The notes under the pieces are model-generated. The model saw only the letters and a list, made by a program, of their open reading frames with translations, did not search any database and was not told the DNA's origin. The position numbers and the translations under genes were made by a program. From Pseudomonas sp. 31-12 (GTDB lineage: Bacteria; Pseudomonadota; Gammaproteobacteria; Pseudomonadales; Pseudomonadaceae), in assembly GCF_003151075.1 (NCBI RefSeq), contig NZ_CP029482.1:3472001-3536000 (forward strand): a stretch of 64,000 nt of DNA. The letters run 5' to 3'. This document shows positions 1 to 8,717 of this stretch, one piece after another. The stretch's first letter is position 1; the number at the start of each line of letters is the position of its first letter.

Positions 1-1178
1 TGTTGTCGAACAATGACGGGTGCGTAATTGCACGTAGCGCAGACAGCAAACCGTTCGTAAAAATGGGTGAGCCGTACTTCCAGATCAAGCACAAGCTTAA
101 GCAACATGGCATCGTCGCGTTCTCTTCGAACTATGCGCTTTATGGCGATATGAGCGAGCGCGTGATGAGCGTAATCGAGTCGCTAGTACCGGCTGTTGAG
201 GTCTACAGCATCGATGAAGCGTTCGCTGATTTGGCAGGTGTGCCAGGTGATCTCGAGGCGCTCGGTCGGCGAATTCGGGCACAGGTATATCGGAGTACCG
301 GCATCCCGGTCGGCGTCGGCATTGCCGGTACGAAAACGTTGAGCAAGCTCGCCAATCACGCGGCCAAAAAATGGCAGGTGCAGAGTGGCGGTGTCGTTGA
401 TCTACGTGACCAAGTTAAGCGCGATTGGGTACTCAAGAAATGCTCGGTCTCGGACGTATGGGGTGTCGGACGCAAGATGACTCTTCACTTGGAGGGTATG
501 GGCATTAAGTCAGCTTGGGATCTCTCCAAAACCGATCCCTGGACGTTGCGCAAGAAATTCAGCGTAGTGATTGAGAAGACGGCACGGGAGCTCGCGGGTA
601 CGCCATGCCTTGAGCTCGATGAACCTGACCCACCGAAGCAAGAGATCTGCTGCAGCCGGATGTTCGGCAAGCGTCTCACCGACATTGGGCCGATCAAAGA
701 AGCCGTGGCTACCTACATGCAGCGCGCTACCGAAAAGCTCCGCGCTCAACAGTCGCTGTGTAAGAAAATTCGAGTCAGCATCCGCACCGGGATGTTCAGT
801 CCAGAGGAAGCCAAGTACGCCAACGGTGTACTGGTGGAATTGCCCTATCCAACAGACGACGTTCGGTTGATGACAAAAGCTGCGGTGGACGCGGTGGATA
901 GGGTCTTCCGACCTGGCTTCAAATACAGCAAAGCCGAGGTACTCCTAGTCAACCTATGCTCAAAAGGCGAGTACACCGAAGATCTCTTTTCGATCTCCCA
1001 GCCGGTCGCCACTGAAAAGGTCATGACAGTGCTGGACTCCATCAATAAGAGATGGGGTAGGGGAACACTGCGCTCGGCGAGTGTGCCAATCAATCCTGAT
1101 TGGGGGATGCGGCGGGAGATGATGAGCCAAAGCTTCACCACACGTGTGGATCAGCTTTGGACTGTGTACTGCAAATGA
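1..1178 (+). CDS. umuC: UmuC/RulB-type Y-family DNA polymerase, 5' end outside window
   Basis: Catalytic subunit of a pol V type translesion polymerase that copies damaged DNA during the SOS response with UmuD'. The frame is open from base 3 to the TGA at 1176-1178 (391 codons visible). The family hallmark NNDGCVIARS opens the visible part, so roughly 30 N-terminal residues, with the first catalytic Asp, lie to the left. The second catalytic motif YSIDEAF is at visible residues 68-74, followed by helix-hairpin-helix and little-finger regions. The apparent TTG start at base 3 is internal to the protein. Plasmid-borne rulAB operons are common in Pseudomonas and are known insertion hot spots, which fits the mosaic DNA downstream. 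No umuD is visible. Confidence 0.95.
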   Translation, partial: LSNNDGCVIARSADSKPFVKMGEPYFQIKHKLKQHGIVAFSSNYALYGDMSERVMSVIESLVPAVEVYSIDEAFADLAGVPGDLEALGRRIRAQVYRSTGIPVGVGIAGTKTLSKLANHAAKKWQVQSGGVVDLRDQVKRDWVLKKCSVSDVWGVGRKMTLHLEGMGIKSAWDLSKTDPWTLRKKFSVVIEKTARELAGTPCLELDEPDPPKQEICCSRMFGKRLTDIGPIKEAVATYMQRATEKLRAQQSLCKKIRVSIRTGMFSPEEAKYANGVLVELPYPTDDVRLMTKAAVDAVDRVFRPGFKYSKAEVLLVNLCSKGEYTEDLFSISQPVATEKVMTVLDSINKRWGRGTLRSASVPINPDWGMRREMMSQSFTTRVDQLWTVYCK

Positions 1179-1453
1179 GTAGGTCTAAAGCTGGTGAACA
1201 GATTTGATTTTGAGTTGCTTTCAATGTCGAACTTGGCAATGGGGTTGACGTAGGAAATACGCCGTTCGAGGAGGAGCTGTTCATTGGGGCTAACGACGTC
1301 AAGGCCTCAGCACGGTTTTATGATCGTCACGCCAGGCTGGGCTTCGCATCGCTAAATGCAATTTTCGCCTTCGGAAAAAAAGCCTCCGATTATCGCGGCT
1401 CGGCTTTTACTGAACTGCTCGTGGAGTCACCAGACCGGGGCTCAGTTTGCAGG
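1179..1453. other. Intergenic DNA after umuC
   Basis: About 275 bases without a convincing gene. It holds a terminator-like hairpin on the minus strand near 1374-1410 and otherwise nothing I can assign. Confidence 0.5.
1374..1410 (-). terminator. Rho-independent terminator, minus strand
   Basis: On the minus strand the arms AAAAGCC and GGCTTTT enclose an imperfect stem-loop followed by a seven-T run. It lies about 45 bases downstream of the 24-residue membrane peptide gene and would end its transcript. Confidence 0.55.
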
Positions 1454-1528
1454 CTATACAATTCCGACAAACGATAGAATCACCAAGACAATCACGACTG
1501 CTCCAACGATGTAGATAATATTGTTCAT
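1454..1528 (-). CDS. 24-residue single-span membrane peptide
   Basis: ATG at 1526-1528 and TAG at 1454-1456 give a 24-residue peptide that begins MNNIIYIVGAVVIVLVIL and is almost wholly hydrophobic, enough for one membrane span. An AGAGAGG ribosome-binding site lies 6-7 bases before the ATG. Downstream is a minus-strand terminator. Peptides of this form are common in Pseudomonas genomes (recollection of annotated genomes) and have no known function. Size, binding site and terminator together make it a credible gene. Confidence 0.7.
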   Translation of the reverse strand: MNNIIYIVGAVVIVLVILSFVGIV

Positions 1529-1770
1529 AACAACCTCTCTATCTCAACAGGGTGTACTACACCAAGGTGCCTAATTCAAATGACACCCTGGTTCGCATTT
1601 CCGTTCCGTAAAACGTTGCGACCTCGCATCATTCTCTCGTCGCCACTGGGCGTTCTGGCTGCTGGGACTACTGCAATGGATGCTACTTACTGATCAAAGT
1701 GAACGCCGTTGCTTTATGTAAGTCCAAGTTTTGGTGTACCGTTAGGAAACTAACCACATAGAGATTTCTC

Positions 1771-2136
1771 ATGTCCAAACTCGCAGAATTTCGTCAGCTC
1801 GAAAAACACCTAGCAGAACAGCTACAAGCGCTGGAGGCCCTCAAAGGTGATGCTGGCCTTAAGAAAGAAATCGAATTCGAAACAAAGCTTCGGGCTTTGC
1901 TGGCCAAGTACGGCTACAGCCTGAAAGACATCGTCAATCTGCTTGATCCACATGCCAGTCGCAAAGCACCTGTGGCAGAGCAAAAATCCGGCAGCCGCAA
2001 ACCTCGCCAAGTGAAGATTTACAAGAATCCTAAAACTGGCGAAGTCGTGGAAACCAAAGGTGGCAACCACAAGACGTTGAAAGAGTGGAAAGCTGAATAC
2101 GGCTCCGACACAGTCGAATCTTGGCTGACCAAGTGA
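1771..2136 (+). CDS. mvaT: MvaT/MvaU-family H-NS-like nucleoid protein
   Basis: A 121-residue xenogeneic silencer that coats A+T-rich, often acquired, DNA. Residues 1-60 are a charged helical oligomerisation region with a coiled-coil look. The C-terminal domain has the family signature GGNHKTLKEWKAEYG and a preceding basic loop (RKPRQVKIYKNPKTG) that inserts in the minor groove of A+T-rich DNA. Length matches MvaT (about 124). The gene stands alone and ends in a strong terminator. Given the accessory surroundings it may be an extra, island- or plasmid-borne paralogue such as Pmr/TurB rather than the core mvaT. It could silence the A+T-rich 32.6-34.7 kb segment (inference). Confidence 0.93.
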   Translation: MSKLAEFRQLEKHLAEQLQALEALKGDAGLKKEIEFETKLRALLAKYGYSLKDIVNLLDPHASRKAPVAEQKSGSRKPRQVKIYKNPKTGEVVETKGGNHKTLKEWKAEYGSDTVESWLTK

Positions 2137-2151
2137 GTTTGGTTTGAGTAC

Positions 2152-2175
2152 AAAGGGCCCGAGAGGGCCCTTTTT
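2152..2175 (+). terminator. Rho-independent terminator of mvaT
   Basis: Perfect 9-bp stem AAAGGGCCC/GGGCCCTTT with loop GAGA, followed by T residues, 15 bases after the mvaT stop. Being symmetric with an A run on the other side, it may also serve the convergent LysR gene ending at 2188. Confidence 0.9.
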
Positions 2176-2187
2176 GCTGTGTGGATT

Positions 2188-3066
2188 TTATTCAGAACTG
2201 GTCTTTACCTGGTCACTGATAAGTTGGGCCAAAATTCGTACAGGCTCGGTAAAACTCTGCCGAGACCGATGTACGAGCCCGATATCACGATGGAAGGTGT
2301 GCTGTCCGAGGTCGAGTGCTCGTACACCCGCAGGCCATTCCTGGTGGGTTGCTGTCTGCGGCACTAGAGCTACACCGACACCATTTTCAACTAGCTTGAT
2401 GATGGCCTCCAGTTCATCCAGCTCGCAAACTTCACGCAAGGTGAAATGCATCTGCCGAAGGAAGCGATCCACTTGTCTGCCCCCGAATGATGATCGGTCA
2501 TACCGTATGAACGGTTGGCTGGAAAGTATTGCTGACCAATCTTCTCCCGGCAGTTCGCGCGGCACAATCAGACGGTAGGGCTCGAGCGCCAAGGTCGTCC
2601 AGCGCAGATCGCTTTGAAGCGAGAAGGGCGGGCGAATGATTGCGGCCATGTCGATTTCGCCGGCATCCACGAGGTTGACCAACTCCATGGATAGTCCCGG
2701 GATTACGCGGGTACGGCATTGCGGGCATTGTTGGTGAAACTTGGCTAGTGCATCGGGAAGATAGGAGCGCTGAACGGAGGCGATAGCACCGATGTTCACC
2801 AGTACGCTCGCAGGAAGTCCCACCGTGGTAGAGCCCAGATTATCGTAAAGACGAAGCAGCTCTTGCGCTTGCAGGAGTATCTGGTGGCCCATCCTGTTGA
2901 GGTGAGCCGAGCGTCCCTTCCTGTCGAATATCTCAAAGCCGAGCTCGGCCTCCAGACGCTGAATCTGGGCGCTCACCGCTGCTTGGGTGAGGCCGATTTT
3001 ATTCCCGGCAGCGGCAAACGTACCTTCCCGTGCAACGGCGATGAGTGTTTTCAGTTCTTTGATCAT
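2188..3066 (-). CDS. LysR-family transcriptional regulator
   Basis: A 292-residue LTTR. Residues 1-60 form the winged HTH (GTFAAAGNKIGLTQAAVSAQ, then LGFEIFDRKGR), and from about residue 90 there is a periplasmic-binding-protein-like effector domain. Usual LTTRs have about 300 residues, so it is full length. It is transcribed away from the VOC gene at 3273, the usual layout for an LTTR acting on a neighbouring target in the 206-base A+T-rich gap. The ATG at 3066 is used because the HTH starts directly after it; no strong ribosome-binding site is visible. The effector is unknown. Confidence 0.9.
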   Translation of the reverse strand: MIKELKTLIAVAREGTFAAAGNKIGLTQAAVSAQIQRLEAELGFEIFDRKGRSAHLNRMGHQILLQAQELLRLYDNLGSTTVGLPASVLVNIGAIASVQRSYLPDALAKFHQQCPQCRTRVIPGLSMELVNLVDAGEIDMAAIIRPPFSLQSDLRWTTLALEPYRLIVPRELPGEDWSAILSSQPFIRYDRSSFGGRQVDRFLRQMHFTLREVCELDELEAIIKLVENGVGVALVPQTATHQEWPAGVRALDLGQHTFHRDIGLVHRSRQSFTEPVRILAQLISDQVKTSSE

Positions 3067-3272
3067 TCACAAATAATAATTGTGTTTCTAAGAAAATTAT
3101 ATTGATTTTTTTGCTTGGTTAGCCGCCCTACGATGTACCTATCCCCCGGCAACGGCCCGAACCTACAAGCCGATGTCGGTGGGACGGCGGAGTTTGAAGC
3201 GTCGCTAAAAAACAACGACCAGCATTCATATGCTTCGTCCTTCACCAACAAAAAAACCGCATTGGAGTTCTG

Positions 3273-3698
3273 ATGAGCCTCTCGCCTTTCCACCTCGCAA
3301 TTCCCGTTTACAACCTCGCTGGCGCACGCACATTTTACGGCGAAGTGTTCGGCCTGGAAGAAGGTCGTTCCAGCAACCAGTGGGTCGACTTCAACTTTTA
3401 TGGCCACCAACTGGTTATTCACGAACACCCAAAAACCGCTTCCCAGGAAAGCGTCCATAGCAACCCGGTAGACGGCCACGACGTACCTGTTCCGCACTTC
3501 GGCATCATCCTGGGCTGGGAAGAATGGGAGGCTCTGGCCGAGCGCTTGAAGTCTTTCGGCACAGAGTTTGTGATCGAACCCTACATTCGTTTCAAAGGGC
3601 AGGTAGGCGAGCAAGCCACTATGTTTTTGTTTGACCCTTGTGGCAATGCCCTCGAATTCAAGGCGTTCAAGGATATGAGCCAGCTCTTCGCTAAATAA
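3273..3698 (+). CDS. VOC-superfamily (glyoxalase/dioxygenase-fold) protein
   Basis: A 141-residue two-module beta-alpha-beta-beta-beta protein. Candidate metal ligands at the usual vicinal-oxygen-chelate positions are His8 (FHLAIPV), a His in VPHFGIIL near residue 72, and Glu in NALEFKAF near residue 130. This suggests a metalloenzyme of the glyoxalase, fosfomycin-resistance or small dioxygenase type; the substrate cannot be read from the sequence. It is divergent from the LysR gene and is its likely target. A symporter gene follows 113 bases downstream. Confidence 0.85.
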   Translation: MSLSPFHLAIPVYNLAGARTFYGEVFGLEEGRSSNQWVDFNFYGHQLVIHEHPKTASQESVHSNPVDGHDVPVPHFGIILGWEEWEALAERLKSFGTEFVIEPYIRFKGQVGEQATMFLFDPCGNALEFKAFKDMSQLFAK

Positions 3699-3811
3699 GA
3701 AAAGTGTAGGCACAACAGCGTTGTGCCATTTGAACTCAAGTGAGCTGGAAGCTCATGAATCTAGCAACTGCCAATTAACGCAGTCCTTTCATTCCAACAA
3801 GAAGGCTAGAC

Positions 3812-5071
3812 ATGAAACGTATTCCCTTGGTGTGGCAAATCATTGCCGGGCTGTTGCTTGGCGTGCTCGTCGGTTGGTATTTCAATACCCATCCGCAGTA
3901 TCAATCTTGGGTCAGTGCAGAAATTCTGAAACCGCTTGGCGATATCTTCATCAAGATGATGAAGATGGTCGTTGTACCGATCGTGTTCTGTTGCATGATC
4001 CTCGGCATTGCAGGAGGCGGCGATAACAAGTCATTTGGCCGTATGGGCATAAAATCGCTGGGGTATTTTTTTGCGATCACCGGCCTGGCGATTGTGATGG
4101 GTCTTTGTTTCGCGAATATCTTCGAGCCTGGCACAGGCACTGATATTTCCGGCATTACGCATAGCGCTGCGTCCATTACGATGGAGCCTTCGAAGGGGGC
4201 TCTGGTGATTGTGCAGAACATCGTCCCGGACAACGTCTTTGTGGCAATGTCGGAAGCAAAACTGCTGTCGGTGCTGTTCTTCGCTGTCCTGTTCGGCATG
4301 GCATTGAACTCGCTACCTAGAGAGAAAAGCGCGCCAGTGGTCGCGCTGGTTCAGGGTATTTCCGATGCGATGTTCAAAGTCGTCTCAATCGTCATGGCTT
4401 ATGCGCCAATAGGCGTGTTCGGCATGATCGGCGCTACCGTCGCAACCTTTGGCTTTGCCTCGCTATTACCCTTGCTCAAGCTGATTGGAGTGGTCTACCT
4501 GGCACTGATTGTCTTTGCATTGGTGGTACTTGGCGGTATTTGCTATCTGATCGGCGAGAACATTTTCAAGCTGATCAAGTATTTCCGGAATGAGCTGATT
4601 CTTGCGTTCTCGAGTGCCGCATCGGCAGCGGTCATGCCGCAGCTGATGAGCAAGCTGGAGAGCTATGGAGTCCCACGCCGAATCGTAAGTTTTGTGGTGC
4701 CAGTGGGGTATGCATTCAATCTGGATGGTGCATCGATTTTCCTGGGCGTTGCGACGATTTTTGTCGCTCAGCTTTATGGAATTGATCTGTCGTTGTCTCA
4801 GCAGATCTTGCTGGTGGTCACAATGGTGCTGACCTCCAAAGGTGCTGCAGGGGTGCCTGGATTCGCCATCATTATCTTGTCTGCGACGTTGGCTTCTGCC
4901 GGTCTTCCATTGGAAGGGGTGGCGCTTATCGCTGGCATCTTCAGGATCATCGATAGCGGTACCACCACATTGAACGTGTTGGGGAATGCCATTGCACCGT
5001 TGGTTATCGCCAAATGGGAGAGGGCGGCCCTTGAGCCTTCACGAGTCAATCCGGTAACGCAAAAAGCATAG
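3812..5071 (+). CDS. Dicarboxylate/amino acid:cation symporter (DAACS, GltP/DctA fold)
   Basis: A 419-residue inner-membrane carrier of the GltPh/EAAT fold. It has eight predicted spans plus the two re-entrant loops: Ser-rich HP1 (ILAFSSAASAAVMPQ, near residue 265), the NLDGASI motif of TM7 (near residue 305), and HP2 with GAAGVPG (near 347). In TM8 the family binding motif (DMGRT..N in GltPh) reads DSGTTTLN, so the Arg that holds an acidic side chain is Thr here. The substrate may therefore not be glutamate, aspartate or C4-dicarboxylate. An AAGAAGG-type binding site precedes the ATG. It may be co-regulated with the upstream VOC gene. Confidence 0.9.
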   Translation: MKRIPLVWQIIAGLLLGVLVGWYFNTHPQYQSWVSAEILKPLGDIFIKMMKMVVVPIVFCCMILGIAGGGDNKSFGRMGIKSLGYFFAITGLAIVMGLCFANIFEPGTGTDISGITHSAASITMEPSKGALVIVQNIVPDNVFVAMSEAKLLSVLFFAVLFGMALNSLPREKSAPVVALVQGISDAMFKVVSIVMAYAPIGVFGMIGATVATFGFASLLPLLKLIGVVYLALIVFALVVLGGICYLIGENIFKLIKYFRNELILAFSSAASAAVMPQLMSKLESYGVPRRIVSFVVPVGYAFNLDGASIFLGVATIFVAQLYGIDLSLSQQILLVVTMVLTSKGAAGVPGFAIIILSATLASAGLPLEGVALIAGIFRIIDSGTTTLNVLGNAIAPLVIAKWERAALEPSRVNPVTQKA

Positions 5072-5142
5072 CAATCCACGAGTAGAGATCTGATAGGTAA
5101 CGCTAACGACTCAGTCAATTCGTCAGGTGGGGTGAGAGCTTG

Positions 5143-5157
5143 TAGACGACCGGTCTA
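5143..5157. promoter_or_regulatory. TetR/NemR-type operator, copy 1
   Basis: TAGACGACCGGTCTA, with outer arms TAGAC/GTCTA, 24 bases before the TetR start codon. The identical 15-mer recurs before the OYE gene at 5787-5801. It resembles the E. coli NemR box (TAGACC-N4-GGTCTA). Confidence 0.8.
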
Positions 5158-5180
5158 TTTTTGTGTAGGCTGCCTTCCCT

Positions 5181-5762
5181 ATGAAGAAACCTATCCAAGA
5201 TATGCGACAGCACATTATCGATGTGGCCAAGTCGCTGATGACCAACAAGGGTTACACCGCCGTGGGGCTGTCAGAAGTGCTGACAACCGCTGGTGTACCT
5301 AAAGGGTCGTTCTATCACTACTTCCGCTCAAAAGAGGAATTCGGCCAGGCGCTGCTCGAAGAATATTTTCAGGAGTACATCGGGCGCGTCGATATCGTGA
5401 TGGCCGCAGAAGGAACCGGAGCCGAGCGGCTACTGGGCTATCTGCACTACTGGGCAAAGACGCAAGCGTTCGATCATCCCGAGGAGAAATGCCTGGTGGT
5501 GAAACTGGGCGCTGAAGTCTGCGACTTGTCAGAAGACATGCGCACGGTGCTGGAGGAAGGCACCGCGCTGATCATTCAGCGGATCATGCGTTGCGTCGAA
5601 CAGGGCATGGCCGATGGTTCCATCTCGCCGACCCAGGACGCGGCGATATTAGCCGAATCGCTTTATCAGCTATGGCTGGGCGCTTCGCTGTTGGTCAAGG
5701 TCAAGAAGACCACGGCCCCGTTTGAAACCGCACTGATCACAAGTAAACGCCTGCTGGCCTAG
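5181..5762 (+). CDS. TetR/AcrR-family repressor (NemR/AcuR-like)
   Basis: A 193-residue repressor. Residues 8-55 are the TetR HTH, with the recognition helix in VPKGSFYHYFRSKEEF. The rest is a helical ligand domain of the TetR_C type found in electrophile-sensing NemR/AcuR proteins. Cys residues near 113 (EKCLVVKLGAEVC) could be redox sensors, as in NemR (inference). An identical 15-bp box lies before this gene and before the OYE gene that follows, so the protein probably represses itself and the reductase. A terminator overlaps its last codons, giving the OYE gene its own transcript. Confidence 0.9.
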   Translation: MKKPIQDMRQHIIDVAKSLMTNKGYTAVGLSEVLTTAGVPKGSFYHYFRSKEEFGQALLEEYFQEYIGRVDIVMAAEGTGAERLLGYLHYWAKTQAFDHPEEKCLVVKLGAEVCDLSEDMRTVLEEGTALIIQRIMRCVEQGMADGSISPTQDAAILAESLYQLWLGASLLVKVKKTTAPFETALITSKRLLA

Positions 5763-5775
5763 GGGCGTTTTTTTT
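5745..5775 (+). terminator. Terminator overlapping the end of the TetR gene
   Basis: Stem AAACGCC/GGCGTTT with a 12-base loop followed by a T run ending at 5775; the left arm lies inside the last TetR codons. Confidence 0.7.
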
Positions 5776-5786
5776 AACCAAATTAC

Positions 5787-5801
5787 TAGACGACCGGTCT
5801 A
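5787..5801. promoter_or_regulatory. TetR/NemR-type operator, copy 2
   Basis: Second exact copy of TAGACGACCGGTCTA, 18 bases before the OYE start codon, placed to block its promoter. Confidence 0.82.
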
Positions 5802-5819
5802 ATATTTGAGGTATTCAAC

Positions 5820-6926
5820 ATGATTGATAACAGTCATAACACCGACCTTTTTTCGCCCACGCAGATGGGCGCCTTGCAACTGGCCAACCGTATTGTCATG
5901 GCTCCGGTGACACGCAGCCGGATGGCAGAGGACGGCGTGCCGAATGAACTGCACGCCACTTACTACGCCCAACGTGCCGGCGCAGGCCTGATCATCGCCG
6001 AAGCCACGAACATTTCTGCCCAGGGCCGCGGCTATGCGATGACGCCGGGTATCTGGTCGGAAGAACAGGTGGCAGGCTGGAAAAAAGTCACTGACGCGGT
6101 ACACGCGGCAGGCGGCAAGATCGTCAGTCAGCTATGGCACGTAGGCCGCTTCTCCAGCGTCGAGTTACAGCCAAACGGCGAGGCACCGGTCGCGCCCTCG
6201 GCAATCAAGGCCGAAGGCACGACCTACACCAACAATGGCATGGTCGAAGTGTCCATGCCTCGGGCGCTTGAGACTTCAGAGATCCCGGGGATCATCGAGC
6301 AGTACCGGCATGCGGCAGAAAATGCAAAGCGAGCCGGTTTCGATGGTGTGGAAGTCCATTCTGCCAACAGCTATCTGCTCGATCAGTTCCTGCGTGATTC
6401 CACCAACCAGCGCACTGACCAGTACGGCGGCTCCATCGAGAACCGGACGCGGCTGACGCTTGAAGTCACCGAAGCCGTGGTCGCGATCTGGGGCAGTGAC
6501 CGGGTCGGCATCCGTCTTTCGCCGGTGACACCTGACGCTGGCAATACACCTCCTGACAGCAACGTCATGGCGACTTACGGCTACCTCATTCAGCAGTTGA
6601 ACAGATTCAACCTGGCCTATCTGCACTTCGTCGAAGGCGCCACCGCCACTTCTCGTACCGTTCCGGAAGGGGTGGATCTGGACGCGCTGAGTGCGCAGTT
6701 CGAAGGGCCGTTCATTGGTAACAACAACTACGACCTGGATATGGCGCTGGAACGACGGGCACAGGGCCGGATTGACGCGGTAGCGTTCGGTCGTTTGTTC
6801 ATTGCCAATCCAGACCTTGTAGAGCGCCTGCGTCGTGGTACCGAACTGACCATCGCGCCACGTGAGAGTTATTACGGCGGAGGCGCCAAGGGCTACACCG
6901 ATTGGCCAACGGCCAACTCCAACTAA
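5820..6926 (+). CDS. nemA: Old Yellow Enzyme, NemA-type alkene/N-ethylmaleimide reductase
   Basis: A 368-residue FMN-dependent ene-reductase with a TIM barrel that reduces activated C=C bonds and nitro compounds with NAD(P)H. Recognisable parts are APVTRSRM near residue 30, QLWHVGR near 103, the catalytic HSAN pair (VEVHSANSYL, near 180), RTDQYGGS, and the phosphate-binding end VAFGRLFIANPDL. Length and motifs match NemA/XenB enzymes. TGAGG precedes the ATG. The TetR box directly upstream suggests induction by electrophiles. It is probably read together with the SDR and NTF2-like genes that follow. Confidence 0.93.
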   Translation: MIDNSHNTDLFSPTQMGALQLANRIVMAPVTRSRMAEDGVPNELHATYYAQRAGAGLIIAEATNISAQGRGYAMTPGIWSEEQVAGWKKVTDAVHAAGGKIVSQLWHVGRFSSVELQPNGEAPVAPSAIKAEGTTYTNNGMVEVSMPRALETSEIPGIIEQYRHAAENAKRAGFDGVEVHSANSYLLDQFLRDSTNQRTDQYGGSIENRTRLTLEVTEAVVAIWGSDRVGIRLSPVTPDAGNTPPDSNVMATYGYLIQQLNRFNLAYLHFVEGATATSRTVPEGVDLDALSAQFEGPFIGNNNYDLDMALERRAQGRIDAVAFGRLFIANPDLVERLRRGTELTIAPRESYYGGGAKGYTDWPTANSN

Positions 6927-7005
6927 TCACAGGTTCCCCCTGCGTCGACTCGGCGCGGGGAGGCTCCGTCGCGAACGCATTTCGCCGCACAAGAGGCACT
7001 CAAGT

Positions 7006-7749
7006 ATGAATTATCTGCAAAACAAGGTCGCCATCGTCACTGGCGCATCTTCCGGCATCGGCGCCGCCACCACTCGTGCACTCGCCGCACAGGGTGTCCG
7101 CGTAGTAGCGGCAGCACACGATCAGAAAGGGCTGGAAGCGTTTGTTGCAGAACTGCTTGAGTCAGGCAGCGATGTGGTTGCCTTCACCACCGACGTCACT
7201 CATCTGGATCAAACCAAAGCGTTGGCGAAGTTTGCACAAGACACCTTCGGCGCCGTGGACATCTTGGTCAACAACGCCGGCCTGATGCTCTTTTCCAACT
7301 GGGTCGATCTGGCCGTGCACGATTGGGAAAAGATGATCGATGTGAACATCAAGGGCTACCTCAACGCTATTGCTGCTGTATTGCCGTTCATGCTTGAACA
7401 GAAATCCGGGCAGATTCTCAACATGGACTCTGTTGCAGGTCATCAGGTCGGGCCGGCGGCGGGTGTTTACAGCGCAACCAAGTTTTTCGTCCAGGCCATG
7501 ACCGAATCCATGCGCAAGGAGTTGGGCGTGCAGCACGGTATCCGCGTCAACACAGTCAGCCCCGGCGTGATCAATACCGGCTGGGCGGACAAGGTCAGCG
7601 ATCCTGAAGGGCGCAAGGCTGCTCAGGAGCTGAACCGGATTGCCATTGCGCCTGACGATATCGCCCGTGCTGTGATTTACGCGCTCAACCAACCGGAAAA
7701 CGTCACCGTCAACGATCTGATCATCTCGCCGACACGCCAGGATTGGTGA
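7006..7749 (+). CDS. Short-chain dehydrogenase/reductase (classical SDR)
   Basis: A 247-residue NAD(P)-dependent oxidoreductase. It shows the glycine motif TGASSGIG (residues 11-18), NNAG (near 87), catalytic Ser in MDSVAGH (near 140), and YSATK (Tyr near 154, Lys 158). The start at 7006 is chosen because the Rossmann strand begins right there; an earlier in-frame ATG would add a tail unlike the family. It follows the OYE gene by 79 bases, so it is likely in the same transcript and may act on carbonyl products made or met by the reductase (inference). Confidence 0.9.
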   Translation: MNYLQNKVAIVTGASSGIGAATTRALAAQGVRVVAAAHDQKGLEAFVAELLESGSDVVAFTTDVTHLDQTKALAKFAQDTFGAVDILVNNAGLMLFSNWVDLAVHDWEKMIDVNIKGYLNAIAAVLPFMLEQKSGQILNMDSVAGHQVGPAAGVYSATKFFVQAMTESMRKELGVQHGIRVNTVSPGVINTGWADKVSDPEGRKAAQELNRIAIAPDDIARAVIYALNQPENVTVNDLIISPTRQDW

Positions 7750-7821
7750 TCGTTGGTGGGCCATGCCCGCGCCCATACAGAGCTGATGGGCAATCGGAAA
7801 TTTTTCAATCAGAAGTTCATC

Positions 7822-8202
7822 ATGAGCAATCCAACTTACGTCCAGGAATACAACGCGATCGTCGACGTGCTTAGCCAATACAACGAAGGTGGGGCCAAGG
7901 CTGACAGCGCTTTGATGAAGCCCGCGTTCAACGAGCAGGCCACCATGTTTGGGGTCGACGGCGACAAGCTCGTCGGCGGCGCGATCCAGAATCTGTATGA
8001 AGTCATCGACAACGTATTCCGCCCATCTCCCGAAGCCAAAGCCGCGATCGTTCGCATCGACATCGTGGGCACTGCCGCCAGTGCTCGCGTCGATACCGAC
8101 AACGTTTCGGGATTTCGTTTCACCGACTTCTTCAACCTGCTGAAGGTAGAAGGCAAGTGGACGATCGTCAGCAAGATTTACCACACCCATCCGAGCGCTT
8201 GA
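7822..8202 (+). CDS. NTF2-like protein (Lumazine_bd_2/SnoaL-like fold), paralogue 1
   Basis: A 126-residue protein of the cone-shaped NTF2-like superfamily. An N-terminal helix (YVQEYNAIVDVLSQY) is followed by the curved sheet, ending in FTDFFNLLKVEGKW and VSKIYHTHPSA. Such proteins are small-molecule binders or isomerases/cyclases; no catalytic function can be assigned. Start 7822 (MSNPTYV) is chosen because the three relatives in this window begin the same way. It is about 60-70% similar by eye to those at 12440 and 14087, with a more distant copy at 8262. Confidence 0.85.
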   Translation: MSNPTYVQEYNAIVDVLSQYNEGGAKADSALMKPAFNEQATMFGVDGDKLVGGAIQNLYEVIDNVFRPSPEAKAAIVRIDIVGTAASARVDTDNVSGFRFTDFFNLLKVEGKWTIVSKIYHTHPSA

Positions 8203-8261
8203 GCAATCGAGCGCCTGTGGCGAGGTGTGTTGTACCTCGCCCTTATTGAAAGGAAAGAACC

Positions 8262-8648
8262 ATGTCAAAGAACATCAAGACAGTACCGACTTCCGAGTAC
8301 AACGCTGTCATCGCTACCGCCAATCAGTACGTTGAAGGTCTGCGTGTGGGCAGTGCAGAAGGCGTTGCCCAAGCTTTCCATAAAGACGCCGTGATGTACG
8401 GTTTCACTAATGGCGAGCTGCTTGGCGGCCCGATCAAGAATCTGTTTGATTTCGTCCAGAAGAACGGCAGTGCCCCAGAAATCACGACTCGGCTCGACAT
8501 ACTGGCGATCACACCCACGACAGCCGTGGTGCGTGTCGATATGGAAAAGGATGCGATCGGTGCCGACTACAACGACTACCTGACCCTGATCAAAATCGAC
8601 GGCACCTGGAAGGTCATCGCCAAGGTTTATCACCAGTTCGAAGGTTGA
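8262..8648 (+). CDS. NTF2-like protein, paralogue 2 (divergent)
   Basis: A 128-residue NTF2-like protein with the same helix-sheet plan (EYNAVIATANQYVEGLRVG; LTLIKIDGTWKVIAKVYHQFEG) but clearly diverged from its neighbour. An AAAGGAAAGAACC ribosome-binding site precedes the ATG. It lies 59 bases after paralogue 1 and is probably co-transcribed. The ligand is unknown. Confidence 0.85.
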   Translation: MSKNIKTVPTSEYNAVIATANQYVEGLRVGSAEGVAQAFHKDAVMYGFTNGELLGGPIKNLFDFVQKNGSAPEITTRLDILAITPTTAVVRVDMEKDAIGADYNDYLTLIKIDGTWKVIAKVYHQFEG

Positions 8649-8717
8649 GCGTCCACCGATCCCGGTTGAGTCAATGCCGGGGTCGGAGCTCGTTTATCGT
8701 CAAATGGAGAAGCGATC

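Noticed and set aside
7162..8268. 368-codon minus-strand frame over the SDR and NTF2-like genes
   Set aside because: Antisense to two well-supported genes; no recognisable domain.
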